A stretch of DNA of 64,000 nt from Planctomycetota bacterium (lineage in GTDB: Bacteria; Planctomycetota; Planctomycetia; Pirellulales; Pirellulaceae): assembly GCA_029259935.1 (NCBI GenBank), contig JAJDEH010000444.1, positions 1 to 64,000 of the forward strand, given 5' to 3'. Both the position numbers and the translations under genes were made by a program. The notes under the pieces are model-generated. The model saw nothing but the letters and a program-made list of their open reading frames with translations, ran no database searches and was not told the DNA's origin. Below, piece after piece: positions 53,633-63,342 of the stretch. Positions within the stretch are counted from its first letter, which is position 1; each line of letters opens with the position of its first letter.

Positions 53633-55702
53633 ATGTTTAGAAGCTCACGAAATCCATGGTGGATCTGGCTGGCGTTGCTGTGGCTGACGTTCTCTTCGCC
53701 CGGCCATGAATCGAGTTTCTCCGCTGAACCCGGAGCGGATCCGGATCGTGGGTCCACCGAAGGAGCGCTTGCTCGGTTGAATCGTCATCCGCTTCCAGTT
53801 GGTGCAGTAAAACGGTACGGCCGGCTCTCGATTCGTACCGGAAGCCAAATGATGCGCATGTCCATTTCCTCTGACGAGAGGTTGCTGGCTGCTAGGGGGC
53901 TCGGTGGGACCATTGGAATTTGGGAACTTTCCAGCGGTGAATTCGTGGGCGAACTACCGGGAAAGCATTTCGGCTCAATATTGTTTTTTGCGGCAGGAAC
54001 CAGATTAGCTTCTTTCGTCGAAACCGGTGGGTGTGTCGTCTGGGACATTGCAGCGAAGAAGCCACTCTATGAACTGCCAAGTTCTAGGTCGCGAAACCGA
54101 TCCCGTGGGCCGCCGTGTGTGTGCGTTTCCGAGGATGGCAAGAAGATCGCAACAACGAGCCCAGCCAGTGGGAAGATTCACATTTCCAATGCCGCCACGG
54201 GGGAACTCCTCAGGGAATTCGACGTTGGCAAGGAAAACGGTGGTATCTGGAGCGTCATTTATTCAAGCGATTCAAAGGACATCCTCACGGTTTTGGACGA
54301 TTCCATATATGGTTGGAATGTTAACTCTGGTGTCAAATCGCTCGACGTCGGAATTGGCTATCAACCACGCATGAGCAGCCTATTCGATCGTCCAAATTGT
54401 ATCGTGGCACCTACAGGAAAACGCATAGCGGTCTGGGGGGATGGTGTAGTTTCCGTTAGGGATTTGGCCGATACGGCGGAAGATGTAATCAAAGTAGACA
54501 AAGGAGTTGGTTTTCGGCCATCCACGGCATTTTCACATGATGGTAAATGGCTGGCATATCAATCATCCGATGAAATCAGCATGCAAATTGTTTCGCTCGA
54601 ATCAAAGAAACGAATTGCCAGCCTGAGTGGCGCTACGACATCTGTCAATTCCGTGGAGTTTTCGAAGGGCGGTCGATACCTAGCCGCATTAACTGACTAC
54701 TGTGTTCACGTATGGGACATGGGGACCCGTAAAGAGCTACCGTTTACCGTGGGGCCCGATCTGATTTGGCAGCTTGGGTTTTCTCCTGAAGGCGATTTGC
54801 TTGCCGTCGAGGATACTGGCGGCGTCCGAATCTGGAATGTGCGGTCTGGTAGGCTTGTGCATTATCTGGAAGGTGTTCATGGGATAATTTTTGAACCAGG
54901 AGGGAAGATAACGACGCTTGCCGACTCTGGCCTGCTAGAGACACGTGATGTGGATATGGGGAACGTGACGCATTTCCAGAAAATTGCACCGCCACTGAGT
55001 GACGAAGAATTATGGAATCGGCGAGTGGCTCGCGAAAGTGCTTACGTTTGCGGGTCCGACGACGGTTCGGCAGTTGCATTTGATATCAGTGGGAGACCTT
55101 TGTCCGTCTTTGATCGCAAGAAACAAAGTGTAGTGACATTGACCCAGAAGATTTTCGTTTTCGGAGGTCTGTCATTCTTCCCTGGACCGAGCAGGAGACT
55201 GCTGCGCGCTACGACAACTTGGGATCTAGCCGCTCGCAAGGAAGGTCGAAGATATTTAGGACGGGGAACAGTAATTTCGAAGTCAGGCAACCAAATAGCA
55301 TCCATTAAGGATAACTTCTTGGGGGCGAGAGGGAGTCTGGGCCTAGGGGGAATTCCGTATGAGGGTCGCATTCTCGTTTGGGAGACAGACTCGGACCGAA
55401 AAGAAAGAGCTATTCCGATTCAAGGATGGATTCCGACAATTTCCGCCGCACGAATGGACCAGTTGCTCGCGATCTCGCCGGATGGTGACTTAATAGCGGT
55501 CGCAGGTTCTGAGGGGGGCGTCCACTTGCTGGACTTCGAATCAGGCACGGGAGTTCATGTTTTTCGCGGTCATCTAGGCCCGGTGACATCGGTCGTGTTT
55601 TCCGCGGATGGACGACTTCTAGCTTCCGCGGGACAAGACATGACTGCCGTTGTCTGGAACCTAGCTGACCTGAAAAAAAACCAGGCGAACGACGCAGACT
55701 GA
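53633..55702 (+). CDS. Secreted WD40 repeat protein
   Basis: The start at 53633 gives 689 residues with a signal peptide (WIWLALLWLTFSSPGHESSF). Repeated blades of WD40 type follow (GTIGIWELSSGEFVGELPG, KIHISNAATGELLREFDVG, DSIYGWNVNSGVKSLDVGI), ending with the classic GHLGPVTSVVFSADGRLLAS, AGQDMTAVVWNLAD. The number of blades looks like two propellers. No enzyme domain is attached. It is followed after 54 bases by a HEAT protein gene on the same strand, so the two may be co-transcribed. Confidence 0.88.
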   Translation: MFRSSRNPWWIWLALLWLTFSSPGHESSFSAEPGADPDRGSTEGALARLNRHPLPVGAVKRYGRLSIRTGSQMMRMSISSDERLLAARGLGGTIGIWELSSGEFVGELPGKHFGSILFFAAGTRLASFVETGGCVVWDIAAKKPLYELPSSRSRNRSRGPPCVCVSEDGKKIATTSPASGKIHISNAATGELLREFDVGKENGGIWSVIYSSDSKDILTVLDDSIYGWNVNSGVKSLDVGIGYQPRMSSLFDRPNCIVAPTGKRIAVWGDGVVSVRDLADTAEDVIKVDKGVGFRPSTAFSHDGKWLAYQSSDEISMQIVSLESKKRIASLSGATTSVNSVEFSKGGRYLAALTDYCVHVWDMGTRKELPFTVGPDLIWQLGFSPEGDLLAVEDTGGVRIWNVRSGRLVHYLEGVHGIIFEPGGKITTLADSGLLETRDVDMGNVTHFQKIAPPLSDEELWNRRVARESAYVCGSDDGSAVAFDISGRPLSVFDRKKQSVVTLTQKIFVFGGLSFFPGPSRRLLRATTTWDLAARKEGRRYLGRGTVISKSGNQIASIKDNFLGARGSLGLGGIPYEGRILVWETDSDRKERAIPIQGWIPTISAARMDQLLAISPDGDLIAVAGSEGGVHLLDFESGTGVHVFRGHLGPVTSVVFSADGRLLASAGQDMTAVVWNLADLKKNQANDAD

Positions 55703-55756
55703 TAAGTGTTCGATTCGCTGGACTTGCCAATACCAGTATCACGCGTGGTAGTTGAT

Positions 55757-57214
55757 ATGTGGGATCTCATCTTCCGCTCACTTTTCCGACAGTCGGTTTT
55801 CGCAGTCCCCTTTTTGTTGGTTGTTTTGACACACTTGGCTGCCTTGGCGGGACCGCCGTCGGCGGTTGACCGCTTGAGTGGCAAGTTGAAACGGGATCTG
55901 GGATTGGATGACTTGATAGAGTTGCTTGGAAATAGCGATCCTCGTTTACGGATGAGAGCGGCGTTGGCGGTTCGCGACTTTGAAGAGAACGGCGGACCCG
56001 CGGTTGATGCCCTTTTGTTGATGCTGCATGATCCAAACAACGACGTTCGCTCAACCGCCGTGGATGCACTCCGTGAGATGAAGCTGCCAGGTTCGGCATC
56101 GAAAACGCTCTTAGGCTTAGTTGAAAATGACCCCGATGAAAGCGTGCGAGCGTATGCCGCATTTGCCTTGCGAAACTTGCCGGCCTACAGTGACGAGATG
56201 GTTGAAGTTCTCGGCGGATGCTTGGAGGCAGCCTCGCAATCCAAGAGTATCAACGCCTCCAATTACATGTCCGCGATCTTGACTTCACTGGGCGCGATTT
56301 CAAAGAGGTCGGGGCGCGGGCGAGATCTCATGATCGACATTTTCCTAGGAGAGCCCGCCGTCGATGACTACTCGCACGGCATCGTAGCTCAATCGCTGCT
56401 CGACGTTCAAGACATTCGGAAATATGCTGCTCGGATAGTATTGGCCGTGGACTGGCGAAGGTTGGCCAAGAAGCCGTTGCACTATGTGACCGTCAACGAC
56501 GTTAAGACGTTATCGGTCGTCTACAAGGCAACGGAGCAACCCGATATCGGTTTCTATTTGGAGAGAGTCGTTTCGAGCAACCTTGTTGATGATGTTGTCC
56601 GCATGGAAACGATTGTTTCCATGCAGGCGATTCGCAACGAGACCATGGACAGGCGAATTTCCCGTCACCTGCTGAAGATCCTTGATCGATGGGAAAACAA
56701 AGATGACGGAGTGTCCAGGTCTGCTCGCGCCTCGATGCGTTTCCTTGCCGATCGACGCAAAGCATCTCCAAACGTGACCGACGCAATTCTCGACACTATC
56801 GCCGTGAGGAACGACACAGCCAACGATGCAATCCGGGCACTGGGAGAATTCGGTCCCTCAGCACTCAACGCAGTCCCCGTTCTTGAGCGTGAAGTACGAT
56901 CCAAAGATCCGCGAACACGCTTCTTGGCGGCTGTCAGCCTATGGAAGATCAACGGCGACAAGGCGACGGTGTTACCCATGATGCTAGAGCTACTGCAAAC
57001 CAAAAACGAAGGCAGCCAAGTCTTGTACGGGTTTCGGCGGAAACGTTTCAATGCCCGCGTCCGCGCCGATGCCGCGAGCTTCCTCGGAACGATGGGTGTT
57101 GGCCCGCTCGAGGTTGTGCCAGCGCTGTTCCAATGTCGTGATGACGAGTTTTTCGCCGTCCGGGACGCCGCGGAAAAGAGTATCTCGATGATTATTGGGC
57201 AGTCCACTGAATGA
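55757..57214 (+). CDS. Secreted HEAT repeat protein
   Basis: I use the ATG at 55757 because a signal peptide follows at once (RQSVFAVPFLLVVLTHLAAL); a GTG at 55706 is the upstream alternative. The 485-residue protein is a HEAT solenoid: LLGNSDPRLRMRAALAVRDF, LMLHDPNNDVRSTAVDALRE, EREVRSKDPRTRFLAAVSLW. No catalytic residues. It follows the WD40 gene and precedes, tail to tail, another HEAT gene on the minus strand. Confidence 0.87.
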   Translation: MWDLIFRSLFRQSVFAVPFLLVVLTHLAALAGPPSAVDRLSGKLKRDLGLDDLIELLGNSDPRLRMRAALAVRDFEENGGPAVDALLLMLHDPNNDVRSTAVDALREMKLPGSASKTLLGLVENDPDESVRAYAAFALRNLPAYSDEMVEVLGGCLEAASQSKSINASNYMSAILTSLGAISKRSGRGRDLMIDIFLGEPAVDDYSHGIVAQSLLDVQDIRKYAARIVLAVDWRRLAKKPLHYVTVNDVKTLSVVYKATEQPDIGFYLERVVSSNLVDDVVRMETIVSMQAIRNETMDRRISRHLLKILDRWENKDDGVSRSARASMRFLADRRKASPNVTDAILDTIAVRNDTANDAIRALGEFGPSALNAVPVLEREVRSKDPRTRFLAAVSLWKINGDKATVLPMMLELLQTKNEGSQVLYGFRRKRFNARVRADAASFLGTMGVGPLEVVPALFQCRDDEFFAVRDAAEKSISMIIGQSTE

Positions 57215-57296
57215 TGTTCGGCAGGTTGAATTTCATCGTGATCGCACGAGCACCAAGTTCCGCGTTGCTTTACCCATGGGTCGCTTCCGTAGAGTT

Positions 57297-57344
57297 GTCC
57301 ACGATGGACACGGCGTCGCATGGCTTCCAACTCCGCCACGGTTG
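57297..57344 (+). repeat. Direct repeat, left copy, flanking a HEAT gene
   Basis: GTCCACGATGGACACGGCGT continues with CGCATGGCTTCC and is repeated at 59624 with two or three differences. Together the copies flank the minus-strand HEAT gene. Weak similarity extends about 25 bases upstream of each copy. Confidence 0.85.
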
Positions 57345-57411
57345 CCTCACAAAACCTGTCAATCAAAGGCTCGGAACAGGCGAGCGGAATCGGTGTCTAC
57401 AACGATCGTTC

Positions 57412-59328
57412 TCACTTGTCCTTCCGGCGGGAGTCTCTGTTAATTGCCGTTAATGCTTGCGTGGCGGTATCGCGTACCCAGGCGTATTCGTCATCGCTGG
57501 AAAGGCGCTGCAGCTCGTCAACCGTTTGATTCGCTTCATGGCCGAATTGCCCAAGCGATCTTGCCGCCCGGGCTCGGACGATAACTCGATCGTCTTTCAG
57601 CAGTCGCCGCAGCGCAGGTATTGACTTGTCGGGCTTGCGGCGAACCACACCTAAAACTCGCGCTGCCTCCGCTCGGGCTAAGTGGTGGCTCGACTTGAGC
57701 ATATCAATTAGGTGGTCAACCGCTGGTTCCGCTCCCTTACCCAAGGAGTCCAACGCGCGATATGACCCCTCACGATACAGGTCCCATTTCTCCCATTTCT
57801 CCGGCTCCTCGATAACTTGAAATGCTCGTTCAACCAAGGTGATCACTGCGGAATCGCCGGCACGTTCGAGGATTTCAATGTAGTACCTTCGAGTGTTCGC
57901 ATCCGGCAAAAAGGCAGCTACGACAATTGCAGGTGCCAAGTCCTCCATACGGTCACCAATGATGCGGGCAACCGTTTCGGGAGTTTCTCGATGAAACCGT
58001 GCGGCCCCGAACATGGGGTTTTTGAAGTGAGCGTCTTTCAGAACTTCCAAACATGAGCGGTCCTTCGGATCGATGCGAGCGATCGCCCACGCAGCCCTGA
58101 CTGCAAGATCGGCCTTCTCCTCGCGGCCCTTAATCATGGCTCGTTTGAGCAACGGGAGAGCAGAGGAGGCGTCGTTCCCTAGCAGTCCAAGCCCATTGGC
58201 TGCCAAGATTCGCGGGTCCCTCACCCCCCCCAGTGGTCCTCCCGCTTCCGGTGCAACGCTCCACTGATCGTCTACCAGGACCTTTTGCAAATAGGTGATC
58301 GCCCCCCTGTTGTCGGGTTGGAGACGCGCCAACGCTGCCGCGGCACACACCCGAATGCGAGTTTCCGTAAGAGAACGGTCTTGTTTGCGTTCCGATTTGT
58401 AGGCCAAATCACGTTGAAACACAGCAGCGGCATCCACGTTCCCCAACGCCGCCAAGGTGAAGCTGATCTGCTCATAATGCCTGATATTCTGGCGAATCTG
58501 GTCGCTTTCAAGAATCTCAAAAAGCGTTGCGCCTGCCGGAGATGCCTCCCTCGCGACAAAAGTCACATTCGCGGCAGCAACGCGATCGACTGAAATTTGA
58601 AACGTACCGTACGAACCGGTGTCACGAAGGCCAAGGGATAGTACTCTTACGGCTGCCTCGCCATTTTTGTCTACAGCAACGAGGGCGTAGAGACTTCGAC
58701 AACGAACGTAGGGAGCCTTGTGATGGCACGCAGCCTGTTCCAATGCAGGTATGGCCGGCGCTGCAATGGGTCCCATGTCCCGCAGCGCATCCGCGGCCGA
58801 TGCGGCAACAAAGCGATCGTCCAGTGCGAGTAATTCAACAAGTGCGGGTACTGTAACCATCGCCACCTGTAATTTCAGCTTGCCCAACGTCTTGGCAGCC
58901 AGTCTGCGGACTTCTTTGTCCTTGTCGTGAGTCAACGGCAGGATGGCGTGAAGGAGCGGCTCCGCGTCACGCCGCATGTCGCCGAGTGCGCGCAGCATCC
59001 AGTATCGCACGTGGCGCTTGTCGCTACTCAATCCGTCCCGCAATGCCTGAACCGCTTCTCCTCCCATGGACTTCAAAGCATCGACAACTGCGAAGTAAAA
59101 CCGGCCGCGTTCCAGATAGTCCACGAGGACGGGCAGTGCTGCGCGCGCCTCTGGTCCTATCTCGGCGAGCTTCTCAATAATTGCCCGGACTTCTTTGTCC
59201 GTTGCCTGTGGCAGTTTCGCGAGGAGTTGCTGTGTCTGGTCTTCAAGGGGCCCAGCGTGAAGACCAGCAGCAAGGAACAGGAACAGAAGAACTGTCGACA
59301 TCCAAATTGAGCTGCCGCGCGGGGACAT
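57412..59328 (-). CDS. Secreted HEAT repeat protein
   Basis: From ATG 59328 the protein has 638 residues. A signal peptide (MSTVLLFLFLAAGLHAG, with a short N-terminal lead) is followed by HEAT repeats with hydrophobic helices: LVDYLERGRFYFAVVDALKS, ILPLTHDKDKEVRRLAAKTL, and ALRRLLKDDRVIVRARAARS near the C-terminus. A middle part (about 230-370) is less regular. It is related in type to the previous gene but in opposite orientation and enclosed by direct repeats, so it could have been inserted as a unit. Confidence 0.86.
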   Translation of the reverse strand: MSPRGSSIWMSTVLLFLFLAAGLHAGPLEDQTQQLLAKLPQATDKEVRAIIEKLAEIGPEARAALPVLVDYLERGRFYFAVVDALKSMGGEAVQALRDGLSSDKRHVRYWMLRALGDMRRDAEPLLHAILPLTHDKDKEVRRLAAKTLGKLKLQVAMVTVPALVELLALDDRFVAASAADALRDMGPIAAPAIPALEQAACHHKAPYVRCRSLYALVAVDKNGEAAVRVLSLGLRDTGSYGTFQISVDRVAAANVTFVAREASPAGATLFEILESDQIRQNIRHYEQISFTLAALGNVDAAAVFQRDLAYKSERKQDRSLTETRIRVCAAAALARLQPDNRGAITYLQKVLVDDQWSVAPEAGGPLGGVRDPRILAANGLGLLGNDASSALPLLKRAMIKGREEKADLAVRAAWAIARIDPKDRSCLEVLKDAHFKNPMFGAARFHRETPETVARIIGDRMEDLAPAIVVAAFLPDANTRRYYIEILERAGDSAVITLVERAFQVIEEPEKWEKWDLYREGSYRALDSLGKGAEPAVDHLIDMLKSSHHLARAEAARVLGVVRRKPDKSIPALRRLLKDDRVIVRARAARSLGQFGHEANQTVDELQRLSSDDEYAWVRDTATQALTAINRDSRRKDK

Positions 59329-59379
59329 TGAGAATGGCCAGCTTATGCAAACCCTGGCAGGGCATCTGTATTTGTTCAT

Positions 59380-59904
59380 TCTTGTCGACTCCGCTCCGGC
59401 AAATTAGGGGCCACCGATAAGTCTATTGCCATTCGCCTTGGAAACCTATCTTTCTCTCGCGGATTAATTTGCACCCCGGAGGACGCCGAGGTTTGCAGAG
59501 CAAGGTAGGTTCAACAAGCACGGTCGCTTTCTCTGCGGTTAATCCATCTTGCTTGTTCAGCCTCTCCATCGTCGGCAGATTCGCCCGCGAGCGTCAATCT
59601 ATGGGTGGCATTCGTTGAACTCCGTCCACGATGGACACGGCGTCGCATGGCTTCCCACTCCGCCTCCGTTTGAGGTTTTTTTAGATGGTGCCGATATTCC
59701 GGACAGTCGAGTTGCTTAGTCCCCGACGTAAGTACCGGTGCCTCTTCTCACCTCTACATTTGCCTGCCGAGCGAATCGCATACAGACTTTCTGTTGGAAC
59801 GTGCGACCACGTGGCATAAAATCTGGGTGCCTCTTTTCGTCCTCAACACAGTGGGCGACAGCAGCACACCAACAACAGCCATTCCGACAATCAGGCTAGA
59901 ATAT
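59380..59904. other. Intergenic region with repeats, no intact gene
   Basis: The stretch holds the right copy of the direct repeat and low-complexity fragments. A pair of similar GGTGCCTCTT motifs occurs near 59739 and 59826. No frame with a known family was found until the HsdS remnant. Confidence 0.5.
59624..59672 (+). repeat. Direct repeat, right copy
   Basis: Same sequence as 57297-57344 with few changes (GTCCACGATGGACACGGCGT, then CGCATGGCTTCCCACTCCG). It lies about 300 bases upstream of the HEAT gene start. Confidence 0.85.
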
Positions 59905-60103
59905 GTTTTGCAAGCAATGAAGCCACCCAAGAATTGGAAGCAGAAATACAAAGCACCTGTCGACGCTGATTCTTCAGGTCTTCCCAACATCCTCCCACCG
60001 CGGTGCTGGACAACAATGGAGGCCATTGCATCCGGCGAGCCAAACGCAATCGGTGCCGGCCCGTTCGGAACAATTTTCAAAGCAAAGGACTTTAGGGACC
60101 AAT
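59905..60103 (+). pseudogene. Remnant of a type I restriction specificity subunit (HsdS)
   Basis: The frame reads KYKAPVDADSSGLPNILPPR then CWTTMEAIASGEPNAIGAGP and FGTIFKAKDF. HsdS subunits carry this order: a linker YKxPxxPDTSxLPxLPxGW and a target recognition domain starting with a GPFGxxxKxxDF loop. Only about 65 residues remain; the frame then runs through the overlapping membrane glycosyltransferase. No hsdR or hsdM is present in the window, so the fragment is a remnant. Confidence 0.7.
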
Positions 60104-61859
60104 GTTCAGCAAGAATGAAGAGAGTAACGGGCTCGAACGCTTTACGACGGGATTGCTCGTTGTCGCGTGCGCAATTTTGGCCTGGCATGCGATCTTCTTG
60201 GCGGCAAACAAAGCCTATGCTCTTGACGAGTTCCTCTACGCCCATCGCGCGTGGCAGTTCCTTCGCTCCGCGGATTCCGTTCTTTCAGTCGGCCGACCGT
60301 TCTTGACTGACATTGTGTATTCGCCGTTCGTCTTAATCGGCGGAGATAATCCGGCGTCCATGATCTATCTGCGATATGCAACGCTTATTTGGTTGGCCTT
60401 GACCATTGTTGTCTTAGCCGCCCTCTCGGCACGTTTCGATCGGAAAGCAGCGAAGTGGGCGGTACTCAGTACGATTTTTATCGCTCTGACGACTCCGAAG
60501 TTCGTGTGGTACGAGACGGAGATCCGGCCGGACGGCATTGCGATTCTTTTCGTCCTTGCCTCGGTCCTTGTGCTTTCGGCCAAGCGTCTTGGCGACAGAA
60601 CGGCTGCCGCACTAGCAGCCTTGCTCCTGCTCGCCGGCTGTCTGACTTCGCTCAAGGCCATCTTTTACGGGTCCGTCTTTTCACTGGCCTTCGGCCTCGA
60701 CCTCGTTCACTGGTACCGATCGCGTCCGCAGATTTTGCGGTCGGCTGGTATTTTCGCGTTCACTTTCTTAGTGGGGTTCGGGCTGCTGGTTGCGCTCGTA
60801 GTGATGCATGGAGACGTCTCGAAGTTCTGGGCGGGGTTCTACGAGCGGCCGGCAAATCACGAGCAGTTCTACCCGGGCTTCTCACCCACTGTTTTTTTTA
60901 ATCCGTTCTACCGCGAAAGTTGGTTGTTGTGCTGGCTTGCCGCCTGCGGAGGCTTGCTCACGGCGATTGAGGCATTTCGTTCGTGGAACCAGTCGAGGGT
61001 TTTTGGCCGTGACTTGCTGATGATCATGCTTTTTGTTTCCTCTTGGGCATCTTTCGCGGTGCAAAAAGCTCCTTACGCATATAGTCTGCTGCCCGGCATG
61101 GCGCTTTCGATATTCTTTGCGGCGCGAGCGGTCGTGGCCATTGGGAAGCAACTGAAGAAACTCACCGAGAATCACGCACTGGTTTGCGGAGGTTTGGTCG
61201 GCACCATCGTGGTCGCCGCGGCCTGGGCGGCCCACATCGGTCTGCAACCGATTCACGGCAACCATCGACAGATTGAGTTGCAGGCGATGATCGGAGAACT
61301 CGTCGCGCCAGAAGAACCCGTCTATGACATGTCAGCAACCTACGTATTCCGGCCGAGGGCTCATCGCTTTGCCTTTCTCGATCTTGCTCGCAAGCGGCAA
61401 TTCGGAGAAGTTCTGATGAAGGAAGTGCCCCAGGCCATCGTGAAAGAACAAGCCGTGTTGTTCGTCTACGAACGCCGGTTCCATGAATGGCGGCACACTC
61501 CACTCGCTATGTGGATCTTGCAGCACTTTCAGAAGTACAATAATGACTTGTACGTCTGGGGAATGAAGTACTCTTGCGATGATAGGGCCCAGCCGGCGAC
61601 CTTCCATGCGATCAAGAGCGGCCGTTACTTTGTCCAGCCTCCAGGAGTCCTAAGCGGAGGAAGTTTGTGGATTGGTAACCGTGTGATCACAGAGCCGATT
61701 TTCGAACTTGAGAAGGGATTTCATCAAGTGACTCATGACCTATCGAATTCGTCCCGGCTTGAAGCCTTTTACATCATGTGGTTACCTGCGAGCGGAGAGC
61801 GATTCAACCCGGAAGGCGAATTTCCGAGTTTCGAGCTGGGAAGGCATCTGTTGCCTTGA
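60102..61859 (+). CDS. Membrane glycosyltransferase, GT39/ArnT-like
   Basis: The 585-residue protein has many membrane spans and an external acidic motif YALDEFLYAH near residue 40, the place where GT-C enzymes such as ArnT and PMT carry the catalytic DE. The spans include ATLIWLALTIVVLAALSA, LASVLVLSAKRLGD and FAFTFLVGFGLLVALVVM, and the soluble C-terminal part ends with SGERFNPEGEFPSFELGR. It probably moves a lipid-linked sugar to an external acceptor. The start lies next to an HsdS remnant, so the upstream DNA was rearranged. Its 3' end overlaps the convergent zinc-ribbon gene by 56 bases. Confidence 0.85.
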   Translation: MFSKNEESNGLERFTTGLLVVACAILAWHAIFLAANKAYALDEFLYAHRAWQFLRSADSVLSVGRPFLTDIVYSPFVLIGGDNPASMIYLRYATLIWLALTIVVLAALSARFDRKAAKWAVLSTIFIALTTPKFVWYETEIRPDGIAILFVLASVLVLSAKRLGDRTAAALAALLLLAGCLTSLKAIFYGSVFSLAFGLDLVHWYRSRPQILRSAGIFAFTFLVGFGLLVALVVMHGDVSKFWAGFYERPANHEQFYPGFSPTVFFNPFYRESWLLCWLAACGGLLTAIEAFRSWNQSRVFGRDLLMIMLFVSSWASFAVQKAPYAYSLLPGMALSIFFAARAVVAIGKQLKKLTENHALVCGGLVGTIVVAAAWAAHIGLQPIHGNHRQIELQAMIGELVAPEEPVYDMSATYVFRPRAHRFAFLDLARKRQFGEVLMKEVPQAIVKEQAVLFVYERRFHEWRHTPLAMWILQHFQKYNNDLYVWGMKYSCDDRAQPATFHAIKSGRYFVQPPGVLSGGSLWIGNRVITEPIFELEKGFHQVTHDLSNSSRLEAFYIMWLPASGERFNPEGEFPSFELGRHLLP

Positions 61860-63306
61860 CCAACGAAGCGTCCACCAGTAGCAGGAAAAGTCGCAAAAAA
61901 CCACATTGTTCTCCTGTCTGAGCCGCTGGACCATTCGCTCTGCCCCCGTTCGTTTCGCCGAAAGGGCACTGAGTGAATGGACCGAGTCTCGACCTCGACC
62001 TTCTGGCCGCCGACGCATAGCCGGCGCGAAGTGTCACTTTTTCTCGAGAGCCCGACTCATCCAAGCCGCAAAACTCGAACTCTCGTTCATTTCGCTCCGT
62101 CTTGAACAGCAGACCTGCGAACCGGCGGTTGCTAGAGAAGACGACCACGACTAAATGCCATTCGAGTTCGCCCTCCACGATCGGCCTGGGCAGCTCGCGA
62201 CGCAACTCGCCGGTCTCGAGATCAAACCAACGAATGTTTCCGTGATCGTCCACGTAGATCACCTCGCGTCCATCGGCAGAAAGCGTCATCCTTTGGTCGG
62301 CAAGATACGGACTAAAAAGGTCATCCAGCGGTTCCCCGGAAAGGTCGAGGGTCAGGCGGCGTCGGGGACTGAGCATGGGCACCGAGTTTCCGTCGTCCGT
62401 GGATCGGTTTAGCGGAGTTGGCATCGCCGCGATCGGTGCGTTCGACTCATAGACCTTTCTGAGGTCGTCTTTGCTGTAATTCAATACGAACTCGCTCGGC
62501 ACAAATAGGCCCACGTAGGCGATCATCGTCATCAAGCCAAACATCAAAATGAAAAGCACGCCGGTCGCGTAGGATGTAAATTTCTGACCGCCTTCGCCAA
62601 ACATCAAGCGGGCCATCCACGTCCAGGGCTGCCACTTCATTACATTCCAAGCGTGTCGGGTCAGATAGATCATGCCAACACCTACAAAGGTGAGCCAGAT
62701 ACCGTTCAGCAAGGTCTTCAGCACTTGAGGATGGTAGTTCTCATCCCAATAGGGCGCATCCTCCATATACACGTGCCGTGGGACGTTAAGACGCCAAACG
62801 ATGAGAGCAACCGTGAACAGAAGGAACAGCCAAGTCCCAACCTTGAATAATCTCCACGGCCAACGTCGCTTACCGGGGGATGTTGGCGCTGCACTTTCCA
62901 AATAGGGCTTCTGATGGCTGATCTTGTCAGCGCCTTCGGGAACGGGCTCTGCCTCGATCAGTTCCGCAATGACCGGGCTTGCGTCCACGGCGACCGCTTC
63001 GATAACTTCCTCCGGCTCGGCACTTCCCGCCGCCACCGCATGAGGCATCCCTGATGACGCTACAGGCGCTGGCTGTCCAACAGAGAGTGGTTGCTGGACC
63101 GGAACGGATCGCCGCGTCTCAGCCACTCTTGGCGTTGGAACATCCACCGAAGCACGCGGTGAATTTTGGTCGACTGGGACTCCGCCATCCGCAACTTCCG
63201 GAATCTCAATGATCTCGCGACATCTACTGCAGCGAAACTTCCGCCCAGCGAGTTCGTCTCTTACCTGAAATTTCTTACCGCATGGACAATTCACGGTGAG
63301 TGGCAT
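61804..63306 (-). CDS. Zinc-ribbon membrane protein with propeller-like C-terminus
   Basis: The ATG at 63306 gives 500 residues. Residues 1-40 form a zinc ribbon (CPCGKKFQVRDELAGRKFRC and CRE), the common planctomycete N-terminal type. A proline-rich linker is followed by membrane spans (GTWLFLLFTVALIVWR, NGIWLTFVGVGMIYLT, YATGVLFILMFGLMTMIAY), then a WD40-like segment (LSADGREVIYVDDHGNIRW). The last 80 residues (after REKVTLRAGY) do not look like a continued propeller and contain RSRSRLG-type low complexity, which suggests a frame slip near 62040. The 3' end overlaps the convergent glycosyltransferase gene. Function is unknown. Confidence 0.7.
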   Translation of the reverse strand: MPLTVNCPCGKKFQVRDELAGRKFRCSRCREIIEIPEVADGGVPVDQNSPRASVDVPTPRVAETRRSVPVQQPLSVGQPAPVASSGMPHAVAAGSAEPEEVIEAVAVDASPVIAELIEAEPVPEGADKISHQKPYLESAAPTSPGKRRWPWRLFKVGTWLFLLFTVALIVWRLNVPRHVYMEDAPYWDENYHPQVLKTLLNGIWLTFVGVGMIYLTRHAWNVMKWQPWTWMARLMFGEGGQKFTSYATGVLFILMFGLMTMIAYVGLFVPSEFVLNYSKDDLRKVYESNAPIAAMPTPLNRSTDDGNSVPMLSPRRRLTLDLSGEPLDDLFSPYLADQRMTLSADGREVIYVDDHGNIRWFDLETGELRRELPRPIVEGELEWHLVVVVFSSNRRFAGLLFKTERNEREFEFCGLDESGSREKVTLRAGYASAARRSRSRLGPFTQCPFGETNGGRANGPAAQTGEQCGFLRLFLLLVDASLVKATDAFPARNSEIRLPG

Positions 63307-63342
63307 GAGGCTTCCCCTAAACTGAGTGTACCCCGAGAGCAA

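Noticed and set aside
59794..60306. Intact 170-codon gene at the HsdS remnant
   Set aside because: Only the central part resembles HsdS; the last third is in an alternative frame of the membrane glycosyltransferase gene.
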